39,915 bases of DNA. It comes from a virus. Where the stretch lies: the IMG/VR virus record IMGVR_UViG_3300021356_000050, positions 1 to 39,915 of that record; one strand, given 5' to 3'. The notes beneath the pieces were generated by a model that was not told where the DNA came from, ran no database searches, and was given only the letters and a program-made list of their open reading frames with translations. How positions within the stretch are numbered: position 1 is the first letter of the stretch; each line of letters begins with the position of its first letter. Positions 7,246 through 14,919 of the stretch are shown piece after piece. The position numbers were made by a program, and so were the translations under genes.

Positions 7246-7964
7246 ACAAATACATTTTTGATGTTGATGGAACTCTAACTCCGAGTAGAGGAAAGATTGA
7301 TCCCGATTTTCATGATTGGTTTTTAGATTTTTGTAAAAACAATCACGTTTTTCTTGTAACAGGAAGTGATTATCCTAAGACTCTCGAGCAGTTGGGTGAA
7401 GAAATTTGTTATCATGTAAAACGTGTTTATAATTGCAGTGGAAGTGACGTGTGGATGCAAGGAAAAAACATTCACACAAACAAATGGGAAATCGACGACT
7501 TTACTTATGAATGGCTTGAAAGTAAACTTGAGTCAAGTGATTTCGAGATTCGAACAGGTAATCATATCGAAGAAAGACCCGGTATGGTGAATTTTAGTGT
7601 AGTTGGTAGAAACGCAACAAAAGAAGAACGCGCAGCTTATGTCGAATATGACACAAAATTCAAAGAACGAGAAACAATTGCTCGAGAATTTAACTACATT
7701 TTTGGTGAAGCCTCTGCTCAACTTCGTGCAGTTGTAGGTGGCGAAACAGGAATTGACATATTTCCAATTGGTGCAGATAAATCTCAAATTATTGAAGAGT
7801 TTAGTCCTCGCACCGATATTATCTTTTTTGGTGATCGCATAGATCCTCACGGTAACGATTGGCCTCTTGCTGTAGTCAATACCGAAGGAACAAATCATCA
7901 CGTACGAGATTGGAAACATACTTGGGAAATATTAAAAGACTATGCGAATACTCGGAATCAGTGA
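7242..7964 (+). CDS. eukaryotic-type phosphomannomutase (HAD family)
   Basis: A 240 aa HAD-superfamily protein with the PMM1/PMM2-type motif set rather than the bacterial ManB fold. YIFDVDGTLTPSR (4-16) carries the two catalytic Asp residues (7 and 9). ERPGMVNFSVVGR (111-123) is the substrate-binding cap signature, GGETGIDIFPIGADKSQI (166-183) is the family hallmark and FFGDRIDPHGNDWPLA (195-210) holds the metal site. It would convert mannose-6-phosphate to mannose-1-phosphate, feeding GDP-mannose synthesis. It is slightly shorter than human PMM2 (246 aa). Coupled upstream to a 35 aa gene; its 3' end overlaps the carbamoyltransferase start by 23 bases. Confidence 0.85.
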   Translation: MNKYIFDVDGTLTPSRGKIDPDFHDWFLDFCKNNHVFLVTGSDYPKTLEQLGEEICYHVKRVYNCSGSDVWMQGKNIHTNKWEIDDFTYEWLESKLESSDFEIRTGNHIEERPGMVNFSVVGRNATKEERAAYVEYDTKFKERETIAREFNYIFGEASAQLRAVVGGETGIDIFPIGADKSQIIEEFSPRTDIIFFGDRIDPHGNDWPLAVVNTEGTNHHVRDWKHTWEILKDYANTRNQ

Positions 7965-9315
7965 AGGCTTTCATGACGCCGGCGCAACACTTATCGAAAA
8001 TGGAAACATCTTAAGCGCCACTCACTCGGAAAGATTTTCTCGTAAAAAGAACGATCGTTGGCTTCATCCAAATCAAATGGTTGAAGCTGATGTTGTTGCG
8101 TATTTTGAAAAGCCTTGGTTAAAAAGAACAAGACAACTCTACGCAGGACAAGGTTGGAAACGTTTTCGTTCAAATTACGACTGGTCCTTTTATCATCACG
8201 AATCTCACGCCGCGGCTGGCTTTTACACATCAAAATTTGAAGAATGTAATGTTCTCGTCATTGACTCGATTGGTGAATGGGATACAGTTTCTGTTTGGCG
8301 TGCTTGGGAAGACAAAGGTTTTGCAGGTGAATCTACACCTAGAATGAAAAAGATTAAGAGTTGGAAGTATCCTTAATCGATTGGATTATTTTATTCAGCA
8401 ATTACAAAAGCAATAGGCTTAAAGCCGAACGAAGACGAATACATTACAATGGGTATGGCTGCATATGGCGAACCTCTTTATTATGATAAGATGATGGATA
8501 TGTTAGAGTATGAATATTGTCATAAAGGTTTAGACCATCGTCCCGAATTAAAGCTCTGGAAAAAAGAAGACATCGCAGCTTCAGCTCAACTCGCGGTCGA
8601 GAAACGAGTAATCGATATCGTAATGAAATACTGCAAACACAAAAATCTTGTGTTTATGGGCGGTGTTGCTTTAAACTGTGTATTGAATTCAAAGATCGCT
8701 CAATTAGGAAAAAACATGTGGATCATGCCGAATCCCGGCGATTGTGGTTCTTCTCTTGGTGCCGCTGCTTTAGCATATGGAAAGAAGCTTAATTGGATTG
8801 ATCCTTATCTCGGCACTAATATAGAAAGGCAAATCAATGTTAAGAAAGTGGTTCAACATCTGTATGATCATAGTTATTGCGGTGTTGCAAACGGCCGTGC
8901 TGAGTTTGGCCCTCGTGCCCTTGGCAATCGTAGCCTTCTTGCTGATGCTCGACGACCTATTAAAGATACTGTTAACAAAATTAAACGTAGACAAGGATTT
9001 CGACCCTTTGGTCCTGCGATCATGGAAGAATATGCTGATCAATATTTCGACGGACCGATGAACGAATATATGCAATTTGTAGCGAAAGCAAATCATCCTT
9101 TTGATTCTGTTACTCACGTTGATGGTACTGCTCGTGTACAAGTTGTTCGAAAAGATTGTAACTCAATTCTTCGCAAAATCTTAGAAGAATGGTATGAAAA
9201 AACGCGTTTTCCTATGTTGTTAAATACTAGTTTGAATATTAAAGGACAACCAATGGTTGATACTTGGCAAGACGCAAGAAACTTTATGAAGGAATACAAT
9301 GTCAAAGTCTTCTAA
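7942..9315 (+). pseudogene. NodU/TobZ-like carbamoyltransferase interrupted by one in-frame TAA
   Basis: The reading frame from ATG 7942 shows carbamoyltransferase features: GISEGFHDAGATLIENG and HSERFSRKKND at the N-terminus, HHESHAAAGF (the His-x3-His-x2-A metal motif) and VLVIDSIGEWDT. It stops at TAA 8374-8376 after KSWKYP. With no shift of frame it continues as SIGLFYSAITKAIGLKPNED, then GMAAYGEP, GGVALNC and GRAEFGPRALGNRSLLADAR, all conserved in the family, and ends at 9315. The stop falls where the family usually has His, Asn or Gln in a YP-x-S-x-G-L-x-YS motif, so a single CAA-to-TAA change explains it. No ribosome site precedes the internal ATG at 8449. If whole, it would O-carbamoylate a sugar or small molecule. 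Confidence 0.8.
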
Positions 9316-10120
9316 ATACATATTAGCATGTGGGTGTAGTTTTACAGATGAAAATTTTACATCTGTAGTGGTTCCTGAATACGATACATCTTATGATAAG
9401 TGGCCAGCTTTATTAGGAGATATGCTTGATCTTCCTGTTAAAAACATCGCTCGGTCAGGTGTTGGAAATGACTACATCTTTATGAAACTTGTTGCTGATA
9501 TCGTAAAAAATCATGAAAATATTGACCTCGTAGTTGTCGGATGGACTGACATGCAAAGATTTGTTGTTTACGATATGCATTTTCATAATCCAGAATCTGG
9601 ACTAGCTCCTAATCATGATCTTTATCGAAGTGGTTATCATCTAGCCGCAGAAGATTATTACATGTACTTATGGGAAGAGCATGTAAATAAATCGCATGGA
9701 AATTCTAATCAACACTTATGGAGATTATCAGCAGAAGCTCTTTTTTCAAGAATGGTCGCACTTCAAAGGTTATGTAAAAGCTTTAATATAAAACTACTTC
9801 AATCAAGCTTACATGGCGTGTTTAATAGACAAAAGTATGATCACCTAAATGCTCGAAGAAAAGATTTAAATATTCAATTTGATGCAACAGAAGGATTAAC
9901 TGCAGTAATGAGCTGTCCTTCGTTTTATGAAGTTAATCCAAAGGGAGTTATCGGCTGGCCTTTCATAAAAGCTCTTGGAGGATTTGAATTTGGTAGTCTT
10001 AAAATTCTTACACCCGAGCACTTAATTAATAAGGACGTGGGCGAGTGGCATCCAAACAAGAAAGGGCATGAACTCATTGCAGAATATTATGCTAGAGAAT
10101 ATAAGAAAATTTATCTTTAA
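9299..10120 (+). CDS. SGNH/GDSL-like hydrolase
   Basis: A 273 aa protein with the block pattern of SGNH esterases. Block I is ILACGCSFTDEN with the presumed nucleophile Ser14. Block II is NIARSGVGNDYI (conserved Gly). Block III is VVVGWTDMQR, where the usual Asn is replaced. Block V is GEWHPNKKGHELIAEYY with His251. Family members remove acetyl or other acyl groups from carbohydrates or lipids. It overlaps the 3' end of the carbamoyltransferase frame by 17 bases and closes the sugar island, so de-esterification of a glycan is a reasonable inference. Substitution at the Asn block lowers certainty about activity. Confidence 0.65.
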   Translation: MSKSSKYILACGCSFTDENFTSVVVPEYDTSYDKWPALLGDMLDLPVKNIARSGVGNDYIFMKLVADIVKNHENIDLVVVGWTDMQRFVVYDMHFHNPESGLAPNHDLYRSGYHLAAEDYYMYLWEEHVNKSHGNSNQHLWRLSAEALFSRMVALQRLCKSFNIKLLQSSLHGVFNRQKYDHLNARRKDLNIQFDATEGLTAVMSCPSFYEVNPKGVIGWPFIKALGGFEFGSLKILTPEHLINKDVGEWHPNKKGHELIAEYYAREYKKIYL

Positions 10121-10127
10121 ACTTAAG

Positions 10128-10214
10128 ATGAAATTTTATTTTTACACTCGTAGATTTAGAATATATAAACAACAAGAAGAACAACCAACTTACATATACG
10201 AGGACGACGAATAA
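10128..10214 (+). CDS. 28 aa microprotein
   Basis: A tiny frame between the SGNH gene and the next acidic protein, basic at its N-terminus and acidic at its C-terminus (starts MKFYFYTRRFRIYKQQ, ends YEDDE). Its TAA overlaps the next ATG (TAATG), the same coupling used throughout this region. There is no strong ribosome site, so translation is plausible rather than shown. Confidence 0.4.
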   Translation: MKFYFYTRRFRIYKQQEEQPTYIYEDDE

Positions 10215-10471
10215 TGTTTACTGTAGAAACAGACTGGGATGAAATCGCAATCACAGTTTTAGACGAGCACGCGTATCACGAAGATCTTCAATGTTTAATT
10301 TACGAGGATATTGTCTACGTGAGACAATGGAATCCAGACGAAGAAAGGTATAACATGATATCGATGTCTCCTGAGATGTTTGACGAGTTTAGAGCAGCTT
10401 TTGACCAGCATGACGGTGCTTATCGAGCTGAAAGACCAGGATATGAAGAAGACGAAGAAGAAAATTATTAA
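10214..10471 (+). CDS. hypothetical acidic 85 aa protein
   Basis: Not recognised. A strongly acidic protein ending in a run of Glu and Asp. A GAGGACGACG purine-rich stretch precedes the ATG. It is coupled to the 28 aa gene upstream and overlaps the basic protein downstream by 29 bases. The size and charge are like small phage proteins that bind and inhibit host factors, but there is no direct evidence. Confidence 0.65.
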   Translation: MFTVETDWDEIAITVLDEHAYHEDLQCLIYEDIVYVRQWNPDEERYNMISMSPEMFDEFRAAFDQHDGAYRAERPGYEEDEEENY

Positions 10472-10760
10472 AAAGATTCAAGATACTCTTCCACTTCAAG
10501 CTCAAGAATACATCTCTAAACACGAACCTCATGTACTTGAATGTATTAATCTCAATCTAAAGCTATTATGGAGGCTTCAAGAGCCTGAAGAAAAGATTTC
10601 TTTTCTACAAAGGGTTTTCCATAATATAAATTCATATGTGGATCTGGTGTATTCTAGAAGCCTAGAACTGCTGATTTTTAGACCCTTTCAAGCACTGAAT
10701 TCGATCTATGTAAGGATCTATGCTCGATGGAGTTTGTGGAATAGGCGTCAAAACCGTTGA
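10443..10760 (+). CDS. hypothetical basic 105 aa protein
   Basis: Not recognised. I choose ATG 10443 because the longer frame from 10380 would overlap the previous gene heavily. The N-terminus is very basic (MKKTKKKIIKKIQDT), followed by helical segments rich in Leu and Phe, and a basic C-terminus (YARWSLWNRRQNR). The charge is opposite to that of the acidic protein upstream, whose gene it overlaps. Nucleic-acid binding or pairing with the acidic partner is possible, but neither is shown. Confidence 0.55.
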   Translation: MKKTKKKIIKKIQDTLPLQAQEYISKHEPHVLECINLNLKLLWRLQEPEEKISFLQRVFHNINSYVDLVYSRSLELLIFRPFQALNSIYVRIYARWSLWNRRQNR

Positions 10761-10792
10761 GTTTAAACACTAATTTTTTTTTCAAAAAACGG

Positions 10793-10821
10793 TTGACATT
10801 TGTTTTAATAAAGTATATATT
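10793..10821 (+). promoter_or_regulatory. sigma70-type promoter of the ACGGTTGACAT class
   Basis: TTGACA (10793-10798), a 17 bp spacer and TATATT (10816-10821), preceded by CAAAAAACGG and followed by the AGGACACACAT leader of the gene at 10851. The stretch from the A-run through TTGACATTTGTTTT is shared with the promoters at 20388 and 22252. Confidence 0.9.
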
Positions 10822-10850
10822 AGTACAGTAAACATCGAAAGGACACACAT

Positions 10851-11093
10851 ATGCCATACACAATACAACTCGACATTCCCTATACTACACCTAAAATTTT
10901 GGTCAAAGAATTCGCCCAATCCCACGGCTGTGACCACAAACTCATTATGGAAAACGGACCGGCCGGAGGAAATCCTCTTTACGAATTCTCTTCTAACAAC
11001 TTCGACCACCTATGGGAACTAACGGATCAACTTCTCGGACCTGACAAATTTTCGGAAGACGAAATCCGAGAAATGATGACCATCATCCCTTAA
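10851..11093 (+). CDS. hypothetical 80 aa protein
   Basis: Not recognised. First gene of an operon under the promoter at 10793, with a GAAAGGA ribosome site. The product is soluble and slightly acidic, with FSSNNFDHLWELTDQLLG in the middle and an acidic helical C-terminus. Its codon use (many C-ending codons in the first 150 bases) looks slightly different from its neighbours. Function unknown. Confidence 0.75.
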   Translation: MPYTIQLDIPYTTPKILVKEFAQSHGCDHKLIMENGPAGGNPLYEFSSNNFDHLWELTDQLLGPDKFSEDEIREMMTIIP

Positions 11094-11106
11094 ACGGAAT
11101 TTATAA

Positions 11107-11598
11107 ATGACAATCAAAAAAGCACTTACATTCGCAAAAACTGCACACGGAAGCCAGAAACGAAAGTACACTGGCGCTCCGTACTACGTACACTTAGTTG
11201 AAGTAATGAAACTTGTGAAGTCTGTAACAAAAGACGAAGAGATGTTACAAGCAGCTTTGTTGCACGACGTAGTTGAAGACACACCAGTGACGCTTCAACA
11301 AGTACGTGACGAGTTCGGTGATCGAGTTGCGATGTTGGTAGGTGGCTTGACTGATGTGTCTCGTCCTGAAGATGGTAACCGTAAAAAGCGTAAAGCTATC
11401 GACAGAGCAAAACTTCAGAAGCAACCTGCAGATGTGCAAACAATTAAATACGCAGACATCATCTCTAACGCTCGTGATATCTCTGAGAACGATCCTAAGT
11501 TTGCAGTGGTATACTTAGATGAGATGAGGCAGCTTTTAGCTGGAATGAAGAAAGGTAATCAAAAGCTTTACAAACTAGCACTACAATTAGTGAGGTAA
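11107..11598 (+). CDS. MESH1/SpoT-like HD-domain (p)ppGpp hydrolase
   Basis: A 163 aa stand-alone HD phosphohydrolase. It opens with ALTFAKTAHGSQKRKYTGAPYYVH, the HD1 region of RelA/SpoT and MESH1 proteins, which supplies His29. LLHDVVEDT (51-59) gives the His-Asp metal pair and the Glu-Asp catalytic pair. IKYADIISN (113-121) supplies the last metal Asp and corresponds to the family's IKLADRLHN. By family knowledge it removes the 3' pyrophosphate of ppGpp, lowering the starvation signal in the infected cell. No synthetase domain follows. Action on another nucleotide cannot be excluded. Confidence 0.85.
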   Translation: MTIKKALTFAKTAHGSQKRKYTGAPYYVHLVEVMKLVKSVTKDEEMLQAALLHDVVEDTPVTLQQVRDEFGDRVAMLVGGLTDVSRPEDGNRKKRKAIDRAKLQKQPADVQTIKYADIISNARDISENDPKFAVVYLDEMRQLLAGMKKGNQKLYKLALQLVR

Positions 11599-11603
11599 TT
11601 ATT

Positions 11604-12053
11604 ATGACTATGCATCTAGTACGTGGTATGACTACCACTAACACACGTAAGCGTAAATCTAAAATGACTAAAGGCAAAATGGATCGCTTAGTTAAAGAGC
11701 ATCGTGAACACAATAAACGAATGAAACAAATGAATTGTCATAATCTACAAATGACTTTCGATGAATACGTAGATTATGTACACGGTTACTATAAACCAAA
11801 GAACCCTATGTCTGCAGTGAATCTCGATTGGCACGCGTCTGGTGGTTTCCGTCGAGAAACAGAACATGTTCCAAGTCGTGAGTCTAACTTTGCACCTTGC
11901 ACAGTGAAGCCACGTAAAGAATACTCAGGCGAACGCAAACTTGTAGGTATCGCTACAATGCACAAAAGTAATATGGTTCCGGTGTTTGCAGATGAAGACG
12001 ATAAGACAGGATCTAAGCAAGCAACTGAGATCGCTCAAATGAGAAGAAACTAA
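11604..12053 (+). CDS. hypothetical basic 149 aa protein
   Basis: Not recognised as a characterised family. The N-terminal 45 residues are very basic (TRKRKSKMTKGKMDRLVKEH), suggesting nucleic-acid contact. The middle has YVDYVHGYYKPKNPM and the C-terminus is polar. It begins 5 bases after the ppGpp-hydrolase stop and belongs to the same operon. Confidence 0.75.
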   Translation: MTMHLVRGMTTTNTRKRKSKMTKGKMDRLVKEHREHNKRMKQMNCHNLQMTFDEYVDYVHGYYKPKNPMSAVNLDWHASGGFRRETEHVPSRESNFAPCTVKPRKEYSGERKLVGIATMHKSNMVPVFADEDDKTGSKQATEIAQMRRN

Positions 12054-12130
12054 TGTTTGATTGGTTTCTTTTCGAGTGGTTTCTTGTGGGTTGTTTGATA
12101 GGACTTTTCATTATACGATTAACCAAATAG
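12053..12130 (+). CDS. 25 aa single-pass membrane microprotein
   Basis: A tiny frame coupled by TAATG to the gene before it. The product is nearly all hydrophobic (begins MFDWFLFEWFLVGCLIGLF, ends RLTK), consistent with one membrane helix and a positive C-terminal end. Function unknown. Confidence 0.5.
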   Translation: MFDWFLFEWFLVGCLIGLFIIRLTK

Positions 12131-12137
12131 GAATGTT

Positions 12138-12308
12138 ATGTGGGAATTGTGGTGCAAATCAATAGGAGAAAAAGCTTATGAAGATAAAGATCGAGCCGAC
12201 AGAGTTGCAATTATACGTACTGGGTGGGTATTGTTGCACATTCTTACTTGCCTTGCTATTATATTGAACGCGATCGCAAATCATGGCTGGGGATTAATCG
12301 GCTTGTGA
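12138..12308 (+). CDS. small membrane protein, 56 aa
   Basis: A short frame starting 7 bases after the microprotein, preceded by AGGAATGTT. The N-terminal half is charged (MWELWCKSIGEKAYEDKDRADR) and the second half is a single membrane helix (about residues 28-50, VLLHILTCLAIILNAIA). It is followed by a late-promoter box. Function unknown; the layout suggests an inner-membrane protein with its N-terminus in the cytoplasm. Confidence 0.7.
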   Translation: MWELWCKSIGEKAYEDKDRADRVAIIRTGWVLLHILTCLAIILNAIANHGWGLIGL

Positions 12309-12312
12309 TTCA

Positions 12313-12320
12313 TATAAATA
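12313..12320 (+). promoter_or_regulatory. T4-type late promoter box TATAAATA
   Basis: An exact TATAAATA 25 bases before the ATG of the GIY-YIG gene, in a 36-base intergenic space. It is the only exact plus-strand copy I found at a gene start; the other exact copies precede minus-strand structural genes. Confidence 0.7.
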
Positions 12321-12344
12321 CTCTTATTAATATGGGAGTATTTT

Positions 12345-12761
12345 ATGTGGTTTTATCAAGGTAAGGAATTTACCTCTGAGATGATAGGTGATAATATTGG
12401 ATTTGTTTATTGCTTAACAGACAAGTCTAATGATAAAAAATATATCGGTAAAAAGACACTCGTCTCAAAGCGCAAGCTTCCTCCACTTAAAGGCAAAAGC
12501 CGCCGAAGAACTAAACTCGTTGAGTCTGATTGGCAGAACTATTATGGTTCTTCTGAAGAGATTCAGCAATTAGTTGAAGAACACGGTGGCGATCGATTTC
12601 ACCGTGAGATCTTGTATCTATGCAAGAGCAAAGGTGAGATGTCGTATTTAGAATTAAAAGAACAAATGGATCGGCAGGTTCTTTTAAACGATGAATACTA
12701 TAATGGAATCATTCAAGTCAGAATACATCGTTCTCATGTTCAATCGTTAAAAAACGGTTGA
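12345..12761 (+). CDS. GIY-YIG nuclease (SegE-like)
   Basis: A 138 aa protein whose N-terminal half carries the GIY-YIG pattern: GFVYCLTDKSNDKKYIGKK (19-37), where VYC replaces GIY and YIG is intact, followed by a basic stretch and FHREILYLC, which may carry the catalytic Glu. It resembles the SegE-type homing endonucleases common in T4-like phages. It is preceded by a late promoter box, and its TGA stop lies inside the -35 box of the next promoter. Whether it is a free-standing homing endonuclease or a domesticated nuclease cannot be decided here. Confidence 0.75.
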   Translation: MWFYQGKEFTSEMIGDNIGFVYCLTDKSNDKKYIGKKTLVSKRKLPPLKGKSRRRTKLVESDWQNYYGSSEEIQQLVEEHGGDRFHREILYLCKSKGEMSYLELKEQMDRQVLLNDEYYNGIIQVRIHRSHVQSLKNG

Positions 12762-12786
12762 CATCTCTTGTAGTGTGTGGTAGTAT
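12758..12786 (+). promoter_or_regulatory. sigma70-type promoter of the ACGGTTGACAT class
   Basis: TTGACA (12758-12763) inside AAAAAACGGTTGACAT, a 17 bp spacer, then TAGTAT (12781-12786), a weaker -10. The upstream stop codon TGA (12759-12761) is part of the -35. A better TATAAT at 12793 is too far from the -35. Confidence 0.75.
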
Positions 12787-12815
12787 AGCTACTATAATAC
12801 AAACAGGAGAATGCT

Positions 12816-13043
12816 ATGATTATTAAACGTAAGAGTTGCCTAAGCGGCGTAGTTCGTTCTAAAAACATCGATGTAGATCCAAAAGACTATGAACAATGGG
12901 AAAAAGGATATACAAGTATTCAAGAGGTAATGGGATATCTTAAGCAAGAAGATCGTGAATTTATTCTAGCAGGGATTACACCCGATGAATGGAAACGAGC
13001 GTTTGCTGACGAAATCAACAACATTGTAATGGATAAAGTATGA
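12816..13043 (+). CDS. hypothetical 75 aa protein
   Basis: Not recognised. First gene of the operon, with an AGGAGA ribosome site. A mixed-charge, mostly helical protein with a FILAGITPDEWKRAF segment near the C-terminus. Its stop overlaps the start of the nucleotide kinase (4 bases), so the two are coupled. Confidence 0.75.
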   Translation: MIIKRKSCLSGVVRSKNIDVDPKDYEQWEKGYTSIQEVMGYLKQEDREFILAGITPDEWKRAFADEINNIVMDKV

Positions 13044-13657
13044 TAGTATTATTCAATGGTCCACCGGGCGCTGGTAAAGACGCAGCTGCTGATCATTTCA
13101 AGACGAAAGGATTCAAGCACTTGTCTTTTAAATACCAGCTCTTTAAAGAAACCATCAAATACTTCGATGTAGAAGAAGATTGGTTTATGGATGGATACAA
13201 AAATCGTGAAATTAAAGAGATGGCCACGAGTTTGCTCGGCGGTTTTTCTCGTCGTGAGGCAATGATCCACGTATCTGAAAAAGTGATTAAACCAAGAAAA
13301 GGTTTAGATTACTTTGGTAAACTTGTCGCAGACGAAATTGATATTAATAACGACTATTGTATTTCTGATGGTGGATTTATTGATGAACTGATTCCTGTAA
13401 TAAATAGAGTTGGTAATGAAAATTTTGTATTAGTACAACTTACTCGAGATGGTTGTGATTACTCGTCTGATAGTAGACGTTATTTTGATGGAAATGTGGT
13501 GAGTGAACACACGCTTAAACATCAAACGCCTATTCAGAAAAAGTATATCCTCCCTCACAAATTTGATGTAAGAACGTATCGCATACATAACAACAGCACA
13601 CTTGAAGAGTTTTATGATGTGCTTGACAAAATATATAAGGAAGAGGTAACACAATGA
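13040..13657 (+). CDS. deoxynucleoside monophosphate kinase-like P-loop protein (T4 gp1-like)
   Basis: A 205 aa protein with a Walker A motif GPPGAGKD at residues 7-14, then a helical lid region with basic residues (KNREIKEMATS) and a DGGFIDEL segment like that of the T4 gp1 family. The family phosphorylates dNMPs to dNDPs for phage DNA synthesis. Its length is close to T4 gp1 (241 aa) though shorter. It is coupled to a small gene upstream and to another downstream. Identification rests on the P-loop plus overall pattern, so other small-molecule kinases are possible. Confidence 0.7.
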   Translation: MIVLFNGPPGAGKDAAADHFKTKGFKHLSFKYQLFKETIKYFDVEEDWFMDGYKNREIKEMATSLLGGFSRREAMIHVSEKVIKPRKGLDYFGKLVADEIDINNDYCISDGGFIDELIPVINRVGNENFVLVQLTRDGCDYSSDSRRYFDGNVVSEHTLKHQTPIQKKYILPHKFDVRTYRIHNNSTLEEFYDVLDKIYKEEVTQ

Positions 13658-13950
13658 GTTTAACACCAAGACCTGTTACAATGAAAAAGTTTAAGAAGGA
13701 TATCGCAGAAGGTACATATCGTCTTCATCTTCGCAGAAAAGACGGCGGTCCTAATAAACAAATCCTTGTAACTTTAGATAAAAACTTTTTGCCAGAAGAT
13801 CAGCAACCTTTAACTGATCATTTCTTAAAAGGTTTAGCACCAAATCAACTTCGAATTTTTGTTTTTGAAAATTCTGAGTCTGCAGGTGGTCGTCCTAAGT
13901 GGAGAGATATCATCTTCACAAACATTGTAGGCTACGAGCGCGTTGATTAA
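13654..13950 (+). CDS. hypothetical 98 aa protein
   Basis: Not recognised. A basic, beta-rich protein (for example TYRLHLRRKDGGPNKQILVTLD) with no membrane segment. It overlaps the kinase stop by 4 bases, with AGGAAGAGG as its ribosome site. Nothing gives a function. Confidence 0.75.
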   Translation: MSLTPRPVTMKKFKKDIAEGTYRLHLRRKDGGPNKQILVTLDKNFLPEDQQPLTDHFLKGLAPNQLRIFVFENSESAGGRPKWRDIIFTNIVGYERVD

Positions 13951-13965
13951 TCAAGGGAGTAAATT

Positions 13966-14919
13966 ATGAGTTGCATTTATAAAGGTCAGGTAATTGAATC
14001 TGAACTTTCCGGCAAATCTCAAGGTGGCACTGAGATGATGAGACGACGTGTTCTCGATAATTGCCGACATGACTTGCTGAAAGAAGTTGCTATTCACTTC
14101 TCAAGACCTCGTGATCTATATGATGATGTTCCTAATATCCTCTATTGTCATGATCTAGCAGAAGATCCAGAAAATAATATTTTAGCAAACAATGGTTGGG
14201 AAAAGTTTGACCACTTTGTTTTTGTATCAGCTTGGCAACGTGATCAGTATATCACTCGCTTTGGCATGCCTTATTCTGATTGTACTGTAATTCATAACGC
14301 AATTGAAAAGCAGTACACACTTCCAGAAAAAGATTATGAAACAATTCGCTTTATCTATCACACAACACCTCATCGTGGACTTGAGTTGTTAGTGCCTATC
14401 TTTGATGCATTAACAAAAGAATTTGATAACATTCATCTTGATGTATATTCGGGTTTTGAAATCTACGGATGGGAACAACGTAATGCTCCGTACGAAGGAG
14501 TGTTTAATAATATTCGTGGTAATCCTAAAATGACTTATCACGGTGTAGTAAATAATGATGTAGTGTTAGAAGCTTTAGATAAAGCACACATCTTCTTGTA
14601 TCCTAATATATGGAAAGAAACTTCTTGTATCGCTTTAATTGAAGCAATTAAATCAGGTGTGTTATGTATTCATCCTAATTATGGCGCCTTGTCAGAAACA
14701 GCTGGCCACGCTACAGTAATGTATGATTATACAGAAGATACACAATATCACGCAAATTTTGCTTTCTCAGTAGCTAAGCAAATTCTTGAAAATCAAAAAG
14801 CAGATCCTACATTTCTTAAGAAACTCACAACATCTGATCGTTATGCACTAGGTCGCAACAGCATTAATTCTTTCACCAACTCTTGGAACAAATTGATCAA
14901 AGACCTAACAGATGAGTAA
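13966..14919 (+). CDS. GT-B glycosyltransferase, family 4-like
   Basis: A 317 aa glycosyltransferase with a short N-terminal domain (SGKSQGGTEMMRRRVLD, like the glycine-rich loop that starts GT4 proteins), an inter-domain VFVSAWQRDQY and VIHNAIE (the usual hinge signature before the C-terminal domain), and the donor-site region CIALIEAIKSGVLCIHPNYGALSE, whose Glu and Gly fit the E-x7-E region. It probably transfers a sugar from a nucleotide sugar. In a T4-like phage the acceptor could be modified DNA bases or host lipopolysaccharide; the sequence does not decide. Its 3' end overlaps the next gene by 8 bases. Confidence 0.8.
   Translation: MSCIYKGQVIESELSGKSQGGTEMMRRRVLDNCRHDLLKEVAIHFSRPRDLYDDVPNILYCHDLAEDPENNILANNGWEKFDHFVFVSAWQRDQYITRFGMPYSDCTVIHNAIEKQYTLPEKDYETIRFIYHTTPHRGLELLVPIFDALTKEFDNIHLDVYSGFEIYGWEQRNAPYEGVFNNIRGNPKMTYHGVVNNDVVLEALDKAHIFLYPNIWKETSCIALIEAIKSGVLCIHPNYGALSETAGHATVMYDYTEDTQYHANFAFSVAKQILENQKADPTFLKKLTTSDRYALGRNSINSFTNSWNKLIKDLTDE

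Noticed and set aside
8449-9315. Independent gene for the second half of the carbamoyltransferase
   Set aside because: The internal ATG has no ribosome site and lies inside a conserved motif (MGMAAYGEP). A broken or read-through single gene is simpler.
10750-10794. AAACCGTT and AACGGTT inverted repeat before the promoter at 10793
   Set aside because: The arms are 30 bases apart with an A/T-rich loop and no clear stem next to a T-run, so it is weak as a terminator. It partly reflects the shared ACGGTT promoter word.
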